Below the pieces are notes generated by a model that was not told where the DNA came from, made no database searches, and saw only the letters and a program-made list of their open reading frames with translations. A stretch of DNA of 64,000 bases from CBFIGX01 sp965662265. Lineage in GTDB: Bacteria > Bacteroidota > Bacteroidia > Flavobacteriales > UBA7430. Of the stretch, positions 27,942-36,597 are shown piece after piece. Location of the stretch: assembly GCA_965662265.1 (NCBI GenBank), contig CBFIGX010000001.1, positions 124,001-188,000 of the forward strand. Direction: 5' to 3'. A program made the translations under genes and the position numbers. The stretch's first letter is position 1; each line of letters opens with the position of its first letter.

Positions 27942-28397
27942 TTAGAATGTGATTAACACTGTTGTTTGTTTTATATCTGTACGTTCAATTGTTCTATGAT
28001 GAACAACTGTTATTTTACCTTTTCCTGTTGGTTTTTTTTCTCTTGATTTCCATTCAAGATCTATCGCCTCTTCTTGTAAGGCTATTAGTTTTGCTTCTAT
28101 AACCTCTCCTGTATTTAAAGTAACACGAACTTTACGCCCTATATTTTTTTTATATTGACGCCAAATCAATGGTTCTCCTACACCTGAAGATGCAACTGTT
28201 AAAGAAAAATCATGCACTTCACGATCGAGGTTAAACTCAATAGCACGACTAATTTTTTTGCAATCAGCCAATGTTAAGCCAGAATCACTATCCAACAGGA
28301 CATGAATGTCATTATTAGCACTTACCGAACACTTTACAAGGTAAATGTTGGTTCCTTCAATGCCTTTGGCTATTAACTCTTCAATGGTCTCTTTCAA
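27942..28397 (-). CDS. rimP: Ribosome maturation factor RimP
   Basis: RimP assists 30S subunit assembly. The conserved core is present: LDSDSGLTLADCKKISRAIE, DFSLTVASSGVGEPL, RQYKKNIGRKVRV and a C-terminal SH3-like part ending IKQTTVLITF. The start is uncertain. I chose TTG at 28397 (151 residues), which matches the usual N-terminal length and lies after the hairpin at 28408-28435. The frame stays open to another TTG at 28439, but that start would translate through the hairpin. No ATG is available. Confidence 0.92.
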   Translation of the reverse strand: MKETIEELIAKGIEGTNIYLVKCSVSANNDIHVLLDSDSGLTLADCKKISRAIEFNLDREVHDFSLTVASSGVGEPLIWRQYKKNIGRKVRVTLNTGEVIEAKLIALQEEAIDLEWKSREKKPTGKGKITVVHHRTIERTDIKQTTVLITF

Positions 28398-28407
28398 TAT
28401 TTCGCCT

Positions 28408-28435
28408 ATAAAAAGAGGGGACTTTCTGTCCCCTC
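28408..28435 (-). terminator. Strong hairpin terminator just upstream of rimP
   Basis: Perfect eight-pair stem GAGGGGAC/GTCCCCTC with loop AGAAA, followed by TCTTTTT on the minus strand. It can end transcription from the upstream T9SS-cargo gene (stop at 28487). Because a promoter-like box lies on its far side (28461-28468), it may also act as an attenuator in the rimP-nusA-infB leader. Confidence 0.85.
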
Positions 28436-28460
28436 CCAATCATTCGCCATAATTACAGTG

Positions 28461-28468
28461 CAAATATA
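28461..28468 (-). promoter_or_regulatory. Candidate -7 promoter box for rimP-nusA-infB
   Basis: On the minus strand TATATTTG fits TAnnTTTG. Transcription would begin near 28455, before the hairpin at 28408-28435. No TTG at 19-21 bases upstream; the upstream region is a run of A/T. Confidence 0.4.
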
Positions 28469-28486
28469 ATTTTTTTTTTGTATTTA

Positions 28487-30754
28487 TTATTGAACTACCA
28501 ATCTTTTGTAAGCTCTAGCTTTTTCAGTGCTAGCTCTAACAATATAAATACCTTTTGCTAAATCCGAAACATCAAAATATTTAACCTTAGAACCATTAAC
28601 TTTTAAGGCTTCGCTTTTCATTACTTGCCCTTGTATGTTTACAAAATCTATAGTAACATCTTGCTCTTCACTAGTTGCTATAGTTAAATAGCAGGATTGA
28701 CTTGCTGGATTTGGGAATATGCCCATCGAAGCAGACAACTCATTCTCATTGATGCCAACAGGTAAAGCATATACATAGATGTTATCAATATACATCCAAT
28801 AGTTGTTTTCGTCATTACTATGCCTGAACGCTATATATACATCCTGGCCTGCAAATGCACTCAAATCAATTGTACGCTCTACAAAATCAATTCCAGGAAC
28901 CGTTTCTGTTAGCAACACATGTTCTCCAGCATCAATCATAGAATCATTTTGAGTTTCATAAACTAAAACAGAATAGTTATCAAGATACTGATAGTCTTCT
29001 GCTTTAACATAGTATGAAAGAACTGTAGACTCCTCAATTTTGAGCTTAGGTAGTCTTAATAAATTATCAGGATCTAGTGAACCTTCATTGTCAATATAAG
29101 AGGTCGTTCCAGTTGATCTGTCACCAAATTGATCTTGATCTATGGCATCATTTTCAAAATGAACCCATCTGTTACCGTCTCCATCTCTGTCATAATTTTT
29201 CCAACAAGGAGTTAAAAATTCTTCTTCTTCAAAATCTTCGAAAAATGGTAATGAAACGGGAACACAAGCAGTATTAGCTTCGCAGGTTCCATCATCTATA
29301 GTTGCATTGATGTTAAAGTTCAATGCATCATCATCGGTACATCCTGCAACCTCATTTTGCTCTTGTGCATACTTAACACTGAAGTCATCTAGGTAATACA
29401 TTCTGGTATCACCTTCTGGAGTCATTGACGAAAATTGTATCCCATCAAGATTCAAAGAGCCATCTGTTATTGATCTGTCTTGATATACAAATGGCCACAC
29501 TAGTAATTCATCTCCATTGATTTCAAGGGTAGCAATACCATTGTTAATGTCAATCAAGTGTTTTACTTCAAACCATTCATCTAAAGGACATGTAAAATCT
29601 ACCGCATGCTCACCACCTGCATTAATGTATCCTGATCCATCTGGATTTACATAAAACTCCATTGCAGGCTTTGCAACTTCTTGCTTTTCACAATCTTGCA
29701 TTTCCTCTTCTGGAACCTCACAAGCCATGTCGTGCATTATTTTGTAGTAAGCACCTCCATCATAAGGCACATAAATATTCATAGATACTTCATAAGCACC
29801 CCATTCTTGGCTACCCAATGACTTGTATACATTGGAAGGACCATTGTAGATAAACAGCGAATTATCGCCGCTTGATGATTGAGCTTGGGAAATCTGAGCT
29901 AAATTCTCTTCAGAACATATTGCTCTCCAATCCGCGGACTGAGGGGTTAGCTCTTGGAATGGTGTGTATGAATCAAAATTATCAGACACCATTACTTGAT
30001 TTAAATAACCAACAACAACTTCCGACGTGTATTCTTCTAAATTTGAGCTAGATTCTTGAACTGTAACATGATAGACTCCTGGCTCAACATTTCCTAGCGT
30101 TGGAGAAGTACTAACGACTTCTCCATTCTGATTTTCCCATTGCACAGAAATAGGCTCAGCACCACCTTCTATTGTTAATTCAGCACTTCCGTTTACCATT
30201 AATTCAGAAGTTGCAGGCTCAACATCCACTTTTACAGAAAGAGGGTCTACACATACTGGTTCTTGCTGAATTCCAGCAGCAGCCAAAACACCGTAAAACC
30301 CAGTATGGGTTTCCTGATATGTTGTATCTACAGGGCTTATTGTAATAATTGTTGGGACACCAGTAATACCATAAGCTTCATGAGCTTCGTCACCACCACC
30401 ATCATAACCACTTACCATAGGCAAACCGTAAACACCTGGCATATATTCCTCTTCAAAGTCAAAACAGGATTGTGTATCAGAGCCCGTGTCAATAGATATA
30501 AAAATTACGTCATTTGTGTTACATCCGAAGTCAATATAACCTTGACCTACATCTGGAGCAACTTGTTGACAAGGTCCACACCACGTACCAAAAAAGTCTA
30601 CAACTACATATTTGCCTTCGCAAAGATAATCGTATAGCTCATGTGTTTTGCCATGAATGTCGGTTACAACAAAATTTGGAGCAACAGGGTTTTGCGCATT
30701 TACCACTAGAACAGTGCTAGCTAGCAGAATAAGTGTGTATAGTTTTTTCATCAT
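28487..30754 (-). CDS. T9SS-exported protein with N-terminal thioredoxin domain
   Basis: 755 residues from the ATG at 30754 (or 30751). Signal peptide to about residue 20 (VVNA-QN), then a TlpA-like domain with WCGPC at 58-62 and the cis-Pro loop TGVPTIITI. Next come an Ig-like SprB-type segment (VQWENQNGEVVSTSPTLG), a LamG/concanavalin-like region, a GCTDDDALNFNINATIDDGTC calcium-loop repeat, and a cleaved-adhesin-like domain (PFFEDFE...). The last 80 residues are a type A T9SS sorting domain (GIFPNPAS...GIYIVRASTEKARAYKRLVVQ, in part). It is thus an extracellular or surface protein. Its redox role outside the cell is unknown. Confidence 0.88.
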   Translation of the reverse strand: MMKKLYTLILLASTVLVVNAQNPVAPNFVVTDIHGKTHELYDYLCEGKYVVVDFFGTWCGPCQQVAPDVGQGYIDFGCNTNDVIFISIDTGSDTQSCFDFEEEYMPGVYGLPMVSGYDGGGDEAHEAYGITGVPTIITISPVDTTYQETHTGFYGVLAAAGIQQEPVCVDPLSVKVDVEPATSELMVNGSAELTIEGGAEPISVQWENQNGEVVSTSPTLGNVEPGVYHVTVQESSSNLEEYTSEVVVGYLNQVMVSDNFDSYTPFQELTPQSADWRAICSEENLAQISQAQSSSGDNSLFIYNGPSNVYKSLGSQEWGAYEVSMNIYVPYDGGAYYKIMHDMACEVPEEEMQDCEKQEVAKPAMEFYVNPDGSGYINAGGEHAVDFTCPLDEWFEVKHLIDINNGIATLEINGDELLVWPFVYQDRSITDGSLNLDGIQFSSMTPEGDTRMYYLDDFSVKYAQEQNEVAGCTDDDALNFNINATIDDGTCEANTACVPVSLPFFEDFEEEEFLTPCWKNYDRDGDGNRWVHFENDAIDQDQFGDRSTGTTSYIDNEGSLDPDNLLRLPKLKIEESTVLSYYVKAEDYQYLDNYSVLVYETQNDSMIDAGEHVLLTETVPGIDFVERTIDLSAFAGQDVYIAFRHSNDENNYWMYIDNIYVYALPVGINENELSASMGIFPNPASQSCYLTIATSEEQDVTIDFVNIQGQVMKSEALKVNGSKVKYFDVSDLAKGIYIVRASTEKARAYKRLVVQ

Positions 30755-30815
30755 TTTTGATTTTAATGACGTAAATATACAAAAGAAATAATTTTGAAAC
30801 TCAAAAATCTTGTCA

Positions 30816-30848
30816 TAAAAAAAAGTCTCTTGAATAATCAAAAGACTT
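30816..30848 (-). terminator. Terminator of tRNA-Gln
   Basis: Stem AAGTCTTTTGA/TCAAGAGACTT (one mismatch) with a four-base loop and a run of eight Ts on the minus strand, five bases after the tRNA. Confidence 0.8.
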
Positions 30849-30852
30849 AAAG

Positions 30853-30925
30853 TTGTCCCACTAGGGCTCGAACCTAGACTCTTCTGAACCAAAATCAGAC
30901 GTGTTGCCAGTTACACCATGGGACA
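30853..30925 (-). tRNA. tRNA-Gln (anticodon TTG)
   Basis: A 73-nt cloverleaf: acceptor arms TGTCCCA and TGGGACA, anticodon stem TCTGA/TCAGA with loop TTTTGGT (anticodon TTG, reads CAA/CAG), T arm CTAGG-TTCGAGC-CCTAG, discriminator A. CCA is not encoded. It has its own promoter and terminator. Confidence 0.96.
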
Positions 30926-30934
30926 AATGCGGTG

Positions 30935-30965
30935 CAAATTTATTTCTTTTTTTCAATCTGCCCAA
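30935..30965 (-). promoter_or_regulatory. Promoter of tRNA-Gln
   Basis: On the minus strand TTG, exactly 20 bases, then TAAATTTG. This is a full match to the Bacteroidota housekeeping promoter, about ten bases before the tRNA. Confidence 0.8.
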
Positions 30966-31095
30966 TTATTCTTGCAAAATCATAAAAAACACCCTCTAGT
31001 AATCTTTAGTTAAATAATTTCAATAAACTGAGTCAAAAAAAAAGACCTCAAAATATTTTTAATACATTCGCATAACTTAGAAACAAATTTACAAA

Positions 31096-34000
31096 ATGGA
31101 GTATCAAAAAATTAACAATCTACTAGGATGGCTTTCTTTTTCAGTAGCTTTATTCGTATACATTGCGACATTAGAACCAACCACTAGTTTTTGGGATTGT
31201 GGAGAATATATAGCCACGGCATATAAACTGCAAGTAGGTCATCCACCAGGCGCGCCTACCTTTTTGTTACTAGGGAATTTATTCTCCAATTTTGCCATGG
31301 GTGATGTCACAAAAGTGGCTTACATGATTAATTTACTTTCCGCAGTTTGTAGTGCATTTACCATTTTATTTCTTTTTTGGACTATCACAGCTTTTGCAAA
31401 AAAGATAACTGGCGGCATAAAGTCTAGACATCAATTGATTTCCGTTATGGGAGCTGGATTAGTGGGAGCTCTTGCATACACTTTCTCTGACTCATTTTGG
31501 TTCTCTGCTATTGAAGGAGAGGTATACGCAATGTCTTCATTCTTTACAGCAATTGTATTTTGGGCGGCATTAAAGTGGGATGAAGAATATGATAATGTTG
31601 GAGATAGCTCTAACAGATGGTTGCTTCTAATAACTTACTTAATCGGTTTATCAATAGGTGTTCACATGCTTAATTTATTAGCAATTCCTGCCATCGTATA
31701 TTTGTACTATTTTAAAAAATATAAACCTAGTACAAGAGGGTTTATCATAACAGGCATTGTTTCAATATTAATACTAGGATTTATTTTCTTTGGTTTAATT
31801 CCTCAAATCGTCAATTGGCTAGGTATTGTCGAAAGAACTTTTGTTAACACTTTAGGCATGCCATTTAATAGTGGTACAATATTCTTTATTTTAGGTTTAA
31901 CCGCCGCCATTTATTTTGGGCTAAAAAAAGCAAAAGAAGCTAATAAAAGTATAATCCACACTGCTATCCTGGGTATTACGTTTATTCTTATTGGTTATTC
32001 TTCTTTTACTGTTTTGATTATTCGATCTAATGCAAATACTCCTATAGATGAAAACAATCCCGAAGATGCAGTAGGGCTTTTAGCTTACTTAAACAGAGAA
32101 CAATACGGGTCTACACCCCTTTTATATGGACAGTATTACACTGCAAGTCAAGATAAACGAAACCCTTATAGCGATGGCAACCCAGTATACGTAAAGGATG
32201 AAAAAGCAGGAAAGTATGTTGTATCAGATTCTCGGAAAAATCACATAGTAAACTGGGATAAAAATCATTCTGGATTGTTCTCAAGAATGTGGAGTAGGGA
32301 ACAAAGGCACGTAAATGCTTACAAAGAGTGGGCAAATATTAAAGGGAGAAAAGGAAAAAAACCAACAATTGGTGAAAACTTAAGATACTTCTTTAAATAC
32401 CAAATTAATCACATGTACATTAGGTATTTTATGTGGAACTTTGCAGGCCGACAAAACGACAAACAAAGCCATGGCTCCATTACTGACGGTCAGTGGATTA
32501 GTGGTATCACTTTTTTTGATGAATGGAGGCTTGGCCCACAGGATAATCTTCCAAGTACTTTTAAAGATAACAGAGGTAGGAATCATTTCTATATGTTGCC
32601 TTTTCTTTTGGGAATTCTAGGATTATACTACCAATACAAAAACAACAAAGAACAAGCATGGATCGTAAGTCTGTTGTTTTTATTTACTGGTTTAGCCATT
32701 GTAGTTTACCTAAACCAATACCCCTTCCAACCCAGAGAAAGGGATTATGCCTATGTTGGGTCGTTTTATGCTTTTGCAATATGGATTGGACTTGGAGTAA
32801 TGGCTATAATTGACCAGCTTAAAAAAGTTATCCCAAGCAACTTAACAGCTACACTAACAACAATTATTTGTCTTGCTGCTGTTCCTGGTATAATGGCCTT
32901 TGAGGGTTGGGACGACCACGATAGATCTGAAAGATATACAGCTAGAGACTTTGCAAAAGCTTATCTAGACTCCTGCGAACCCAACGCAATACTATTTACC
33001 ATGGGAGATAACGATACTTTCCCATTGTGGTATGTGCAAGAAGTAGAAGGCTATAGAACAGATGTTCGTATTGTGAATCTAAGTTTATTAAATACAGATT
33101 GGTATATAAATCAAATGAAACGAGATGCATACGATGGTAAAGGTGTCCCTTTTACAATGCCAAAACATTTATACAGACAAGGAACAAGAGATGTTGCCAT
33201 TTTCCAAGATGCTGGTATTAGTGATAAAAGATGGTCTGTTGCCAAGATGAATAATTGGATTCAAAGTGACAGTAAAAAAACCAAAGTAAATCTTGGTAAG
33301 GAATACGTTTTCTTCCCTACTAAGAAGTTGTCTATTCCGGTAAACAAAGAAAAAGTTATTGCCAACGGAACAGTGAAACCTGAAAATGCCGACAAAATAG
33401 TATCGTCTATAGATTGGAATCTTAATGTAAATCAAATGGAAAAGAAGCATATGATGATTCTTGACCTTATTGATAATAACAAATGGGAAAGACCAATTTA
33501 TTTCTCCATAACTATAGGAAACAGCGCTCACTCATACGCCTATTTGTGGGATTACTTCCAATTAGATGGTTTAGCGTATAGGCTTGTTCCTATCAAAACA
33601 AAATCCGCTGCAGGTAAAATTGGTCGCGTGGATAATGACATTTTATATTCAAAGCTAATGGATGAATTTAGTTACGGAAATATGAATGATCCAGATGTAT
33701 ATATGGATGAAACCAATTTGAGGCTAGTTATGAATATTAGAAATAATTTTTCGCGACTTGCGGATCAACTAATTATTACTGGAGATACTACAAGAGCTAT
33801 TAACGTTCTTAATAAATGTACTGATTTGATGCCTCACTCTAAAGTAGAATATAATTACTTTATGCTCCCTATTGCGGAGAATTATTATATCTGTAATGAA
33901 AAAGAGAAAGCCAGAAACATTATTTCCACAATGACTAACTCTTTTGACGAAAAACTTAACTATTTTAATCAATTTGAAGGTGATTATAAGGTGGCTGTAA

Positions 34001-34134
34001 AAAATGAAATACAACGAGCTATCTCATTATATAATAGTACTGCAAGGCTTGCCTTAACTTATGATAATGGAGATTTTGCCGCCGACATTGGAGCTAAGTT
34101 TCAGCAACAAATGGAACAATCCGATTTTAGATAA
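31096..34134 (+). CDS. GT117 / DUF2723 membrane glycosyltransferase-like protein
   Basis: 1012 residues. The N-terminal half has about 12 membrane helices and the DUF2723 signature near residues 30-55: TSFWDCGEYIATAYKL followed by VGHPPGAP, similar to the acidic-loop region of PMT-type GT-C enzymes. The middle includes QYPFQPRERDYAYVGSFYAFA and the C-terminal third is soluble with TPR-like helices. Databases call this glycosyltransferase family 117, related to protein O-mannosyltransferases; Bacteroidota glycosylate exported proteins, so a role there is plausible but inferred. Followed 33 bases later by a polysaccharide deacetylase. Confidence 0.88.
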   Translation: MEYQKINNLLGWLSFSVALFVYIATLEPTTSFWDCGEYIATAYKLQVGHPPGAPTFLLLGNLFSNFAMGDVTKVAYMINLLSAVCSAFTILFLFWTITAFAKKITGGIKSRHQLISVMGAGLVGALAYTFSDSFWFSAIEGEVYAMSSFFTAIVFWAALKWDEEYDNVGDSSNRWLLLITYLIGLSIGVHMLNLLAIPAIVYLYYFKKYKPSTRGFIITGIVSILILGFIFFGLIPQIVNWLGIVERTFVNTLGMPFNSGTIFFILGLTAAIYFGLKKAKEANKSIIHTAILGITFILIGYSSFTVLIIRSNANTPIDENNPEDAVGLLAYLNREQYGSTPLLYGQYYTASQDKRNPYSDGNPVYVKDEKAGKYVVSDSRKNHIVNWDKNHSGLFSRMWSREQRHVNAYKEWANIKGRKGKKPTIGENLRYFFKYQINHMYIRYFMWNFAGRQNDKQSHGSITDGQWISGITFFDEWRLGPQDNLPSTFKDNRGRNHFYMLPFLLGILGLYYQYKNNKEQAWIVSLLFLFTGLAIVVYLNQYPFQPRERDYAYVGSFYAFAIWIGLGVMAIIDQLKKVIPSNLTATLTTIICLAAVPGIMAFEGWDDHDRSERYTARDFAKAYLDSCEPNAILFTMGDNDTFPLWYVQEVEGYRTDVRIVNLSLLNTDWYINQMKRDAYDGKGVPFTMPKHLYRQGTRDVAIFQDAGISDKRWSVAKMNNWIQSDSKKTKVNLGKEYVFFPTKKLSIPVNKEKVIANGTVKPENADKIVSSIDWNLNVNQMEKKHMMILDLIDNNKWERPIYFSITIGNSAHSYAYLWDYFQLDGLAYRLVPIKTKSAAGKIGRVDNDILYSKLMDEFSYGNMNDPDVYMDETNLRLVMNIRNNFSRLADQLIITGDTTRAINVLNKCTDLMPHSKVEYNYFMLPIAENYYICNEKEKARNIISTMTNSFDEKLNYFNQFEGDYKVAVKNEIQRAISLYNSTARLALTYDNGDFAADIGAKFQQQMEQSDFR

Positions 34135-34167
34135 TTTTCTCTAAGGTGCTGATAAAAGTGCTTTGAT

Positions 34168-34782
34168 ATGAAATACCTTCACAAGACCCCTCAACTTCTC
34201 AAATGGTATTATCCCGATTTAATTTGGGATTTTACCACTGCTGAAAAATGTATCTACCTAACATTTGACGACGGACCTACAAAAAATTACACCGCATGGA
34301 TATTAAAGCAATTAAATCGCTTTAATGCTAAAGCTACTTTTTTTTGTGTAGGTAGTAACGTAGACAAGCATAAAGCAATTTTTCAAGATATAATAGACCA
34401 AGGACATGCCGTAGGTAATCATACATATAATCATCTAAAAGGAACAAATTGTAGCTTGCTCTCGTACATGAGAGATGTAAAAAATTGTAACGACAGTTTC
34501 ACAACTTCACTTTTCCGACCACCTCATGGCGTAATGAGTAATAAACAACGTCATGCCATCAATAAAGAATATAAAATTATTATGTGGGACGTACTAAGTG
34601 GTGATTTTGATAGCACACTAAACGGAGAGCAATGCCACCAAGCAGTAATAAACAACATTTCAAATGGATCTATCATCGTATTTCACGATAGCAAAAAAGC
34701 TTGGCCTAGGTTGGAATTCGCCTTACCTCGTATTCTTGAGGATTTAAATGCGCAAGGATATACCTTTAAAACAATAAAATAA
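34168..34782 (+). CDS. Polysaccharide deacetylase family protein (NodB domain)
   Basis: A 204-residue CE4-type deacetylase: TFDDGP (about 32-37) with the catalytic and metal Asp, the metal pair in GNHTYNH, RPPHG, the DVLSGDFD motif, and IIVFHDS with the catalytic His. No signal peptide is visible, so it is either cytoplasmic or membrane-associated. Substrate unknown (peptidoglycan or other acetylated glycan). Likely cotranscribed with the GT117 gene. Confidence 0.92.
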   Translation: MKYLHKTPQLLKWYYPDLIWDFTTAEKCIYLTFDDGPTKNYTAWILKQLNRFNAKATFFCVGSNVDKHKAIFQDIIDQGHAVGNHTYNHLKGTNCSLLSYMRDVKNCNDSFTTSLFRPPHGVMSNKQRHAINKEYKIIMWDVLSGDFDSTLNGEQCHQAVINNISNGSIIVFHDSKKAWPRLEFALPRILEDLNAQGYTFKTIK

Positions 34783-34824
34783 CTTGCTTAAAACTTTCAG
34801 AACTAATAGCTAACTTTGACAACA

Positions 34825-35124
34825 TTAAATTTTAAACTCTTTTAATGCTTTTATCAGTTGTGGTGCTGGCACAACGCCAGATTGTCTCCACAATAAATTT
34901 TCTTCTTTGTAAATCATAAGAGTAGGAACAGATCGCACATTTAATTTTTGAGCCAATATTGGGTTTTTGTCAATATCAATTTTTATAATTACAACATCAT
35001 CAGCCATTTCTCGGGCCACCTGTTTTAATATAGGTGTCACCATTTTACATGGCGCACACCACTCAGCAAAAAAATCAATTAACACAGGTTTTTTACTCGA
35101 AACTATTTCTCTAAAATCAGGCAT
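34825..35124 (-). CDS. trxA: Thioredoxin
   Basis: A 99-residue cytoplasmic thioredoxin: FFAEWCAPCKMVTP with the active site WCAPC at 22-26, KIDIDKNPILAQKLNVRSVPTLMIYK with the cis-proline. WCAPC instead of the common WCGPC is seen in many Bacteroidota thioredoxins. It lies 22 bases after fumC on the same strand and converges with the deacetylase gene. Confidence 0.93.
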   Translation of the reverse strand: MPDFREIVSSKKPVLIDFFAEWCAPCKMVTPILKQVAREMADDVVIIKIDIDKNPILAQKLNVRSVPTLMIYKEENLLWRQSGVVPAPQLIKALKEFKI

Positions 35125-35146
35125 AAATTTATTTGAGTACTATAGA

Positions 35147-36544
35147 TTACTTTAGGCTTCCACACATATCTTCTGGTCTTACCCACTCATCAAACTCCTC
35201 AGCAGTAAGATAGCCTAATTTAACTGACTCTTCCTTGAGAGTAGTACCATTTTCATGTGCAGTTTTTGCAATTTTCGCAGCTTTTTCATACCCTATTTTA
35301 GTGTTTAGCGCCGTAACCAACATCAAAGAATTATCTAAATTCTTTTTCAAGTTTGTGTGATTTGGCTCGATACCTACGGCACAATTTTCTGTAAATGAAA
35401 TACAGGCCTCTCCTATTAAACGCGCAGACTGTAGGAAATTTCCAGCCATCATAGGCTTAAATACATTTAACTCATAATGACCTTGACAGCCCCCTACAGT
35501 AATTGCAACATCATTACCCATAACTTGAGCACATACCATTGTAATTGCCTCACATTGGGTAGGATTAACTTTTCCTGGCATTATAGATGACCCAGGCTCA
35601 TTGGAGGGAATGGTAATTTCACCTATTCCCGAACGAGGGCCAGAAGCCAACAATCGAATATCATTTGCAATTTTATTTAACGAAACAGCCAATTGCTTTA
35701 AGGCCCCGTGCGACTCAACGATAGCATCGTGAGCCGCTAAAGCTTCAAATTTATTTTCTGCTGTTACGAAAGGGAGACCAGTAAATTCGGCAATTTTTTC
35801 TGCAACTAACACATCATAACCGTTAGGTGTATTTATTCCTGTACCAACAGCTGTTCCTCCTAAGGCTAATTCTGAAAGGTGTTCTAGGGTGTTTCGTAAT
35901 GCTTTTAATCCGTGATCTAGCTGCGACACATAACCAGAAAACTCCTGACCCAAAGTTAATGGAGTAGCATCCATCAAATGGGTTCTTCCAATCTTTACAA
36001 CATTCTTAAAATCATTAGATTTTTGGCGCAAAACATCACGCAATCTTTCTACGCCTGGAATAGTAGTCTCTACCACCATTTTATAAGCAGCAATATGCAT
36101 TCCGGTAGGATAAGTGTCATTTGAAGATTGAGACTTATTTACATCGTCATTTGGGTGAATTACTTTTTCTTTATCATTTAAGGATCCGCCATTAATAACG
36201 TGAGCTCTGTTTGCAATAACTTCGTTGGTATTCATATTCGACTGAGTACCGGAACCTGTTTGCCAAATTACTAGAGGGAACTCATCATCATGTTTTCCCG
36301 TTAATATTTCATCACAAACAGCAGAAATAAGACTTTTCTTATCTTCAGAAAGTTTCCCTAATTGAAAATTAGCATGTGCAGCAGCCTTTTTTAAATATGC
36401 AAAACCGTAAATAACTTCTAGGGGCATACTTCCAGGGGCACCTATTTTAAAATTGTTTCTAGAACGCTCTGTTTGGGCTCCCCAATACTTCTCTGAAGGC
36501 ACTTTAACATCCCCCATCGTATCTTTCTCTATTCGAAACTTCAT
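35147..36544 (-). CDS. fumC: Class II fumarate hydratase
   Basis: Interconverts fumarate and malate in the TCA cycle without an Fe-S cluster. The 465 residues carry the superfamily signature GSSIMPGKVNPTQCE with the catalytic serine, the substrate motif SSNDTYPTGMH, and GRTHLMDATPLTLGQEFSGY. Normal length. A -7-like box (36579-36586) lies upstream. Confidence 0.97.
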   Translation of the reverse strand: MKFRIEKDTMGDVKVPSEKYWGAQTERSRNNFKIGAPGSMPLEVIYGFAYLKKAAAHANFQLGKLSEDKKSLISAVCDEILTGKHDDEFPLVIWQTGSGTQSNMNTNEVIANRAHVINGGSLNDKEKVIHPNDDVNKSQSSNDTYPTGMHIAAYKMVVETTIPGVERLRDVLRQKSNDFKNVVKIGRTHLMDATPLTLGQEFSGYVSQLDHGLKALRNTLEHLSELALGGTAVGTGINTPNGYDVLVAEKIAEFTGLPFVTAENKFEALAAHDAIVESHGALKQLAVSLNKIANDIRLLASGPRSGIGEITIPSNEPGSSIMPGKVNPTQCEAITMVCAQVMGNDVAITVGGCQGHYELNVFKPMMAGNFLQSARLIGEACISFTENCAVGIEPNHTNLKKNLDNSLMLVTALNTKIGYEKAAKIAKTAHENGTTLKEESVKLGYLTAEEFDEWVRPEDMCGSLK

Positions 36545-36578
36545 AACTATTGTGTTTGCTTGTGCTTAATTTATGCCT

Positions 36579-36586
36579 CAAAGATA
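36579..36586 (-). promoter_or_regulatory. Candidate -7 promoter box for fumC
   Basis: On the minus strand TATCTTTG fits TAnnTTTG and lies 34 bases before the fumC ATG. No TTG at the standard distance. Confidence 0.4.
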
Positions 36587-36597
36587 TAAATCAATCT

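Noticed and set aside
28406..28450. 14-codon leader peptide before rimP
   Set aside because: Too short to support as a gene; no codon bias or repeated regulatory codons. Mentioned only in the rimP finding.
30755..30892. N-terminal extension of the T9SS-cargo protein
   Set aside because: It would translate through tRNA-Gln and its terminator; the signal peptide begins at 30754.
30966..31095. Further gene or RNA in the longest spacer (30893-31095)
   Set aside because: Besides tRNA-Gln and its promoter I see only A/T-rich sequence leading to the GT117 gene.
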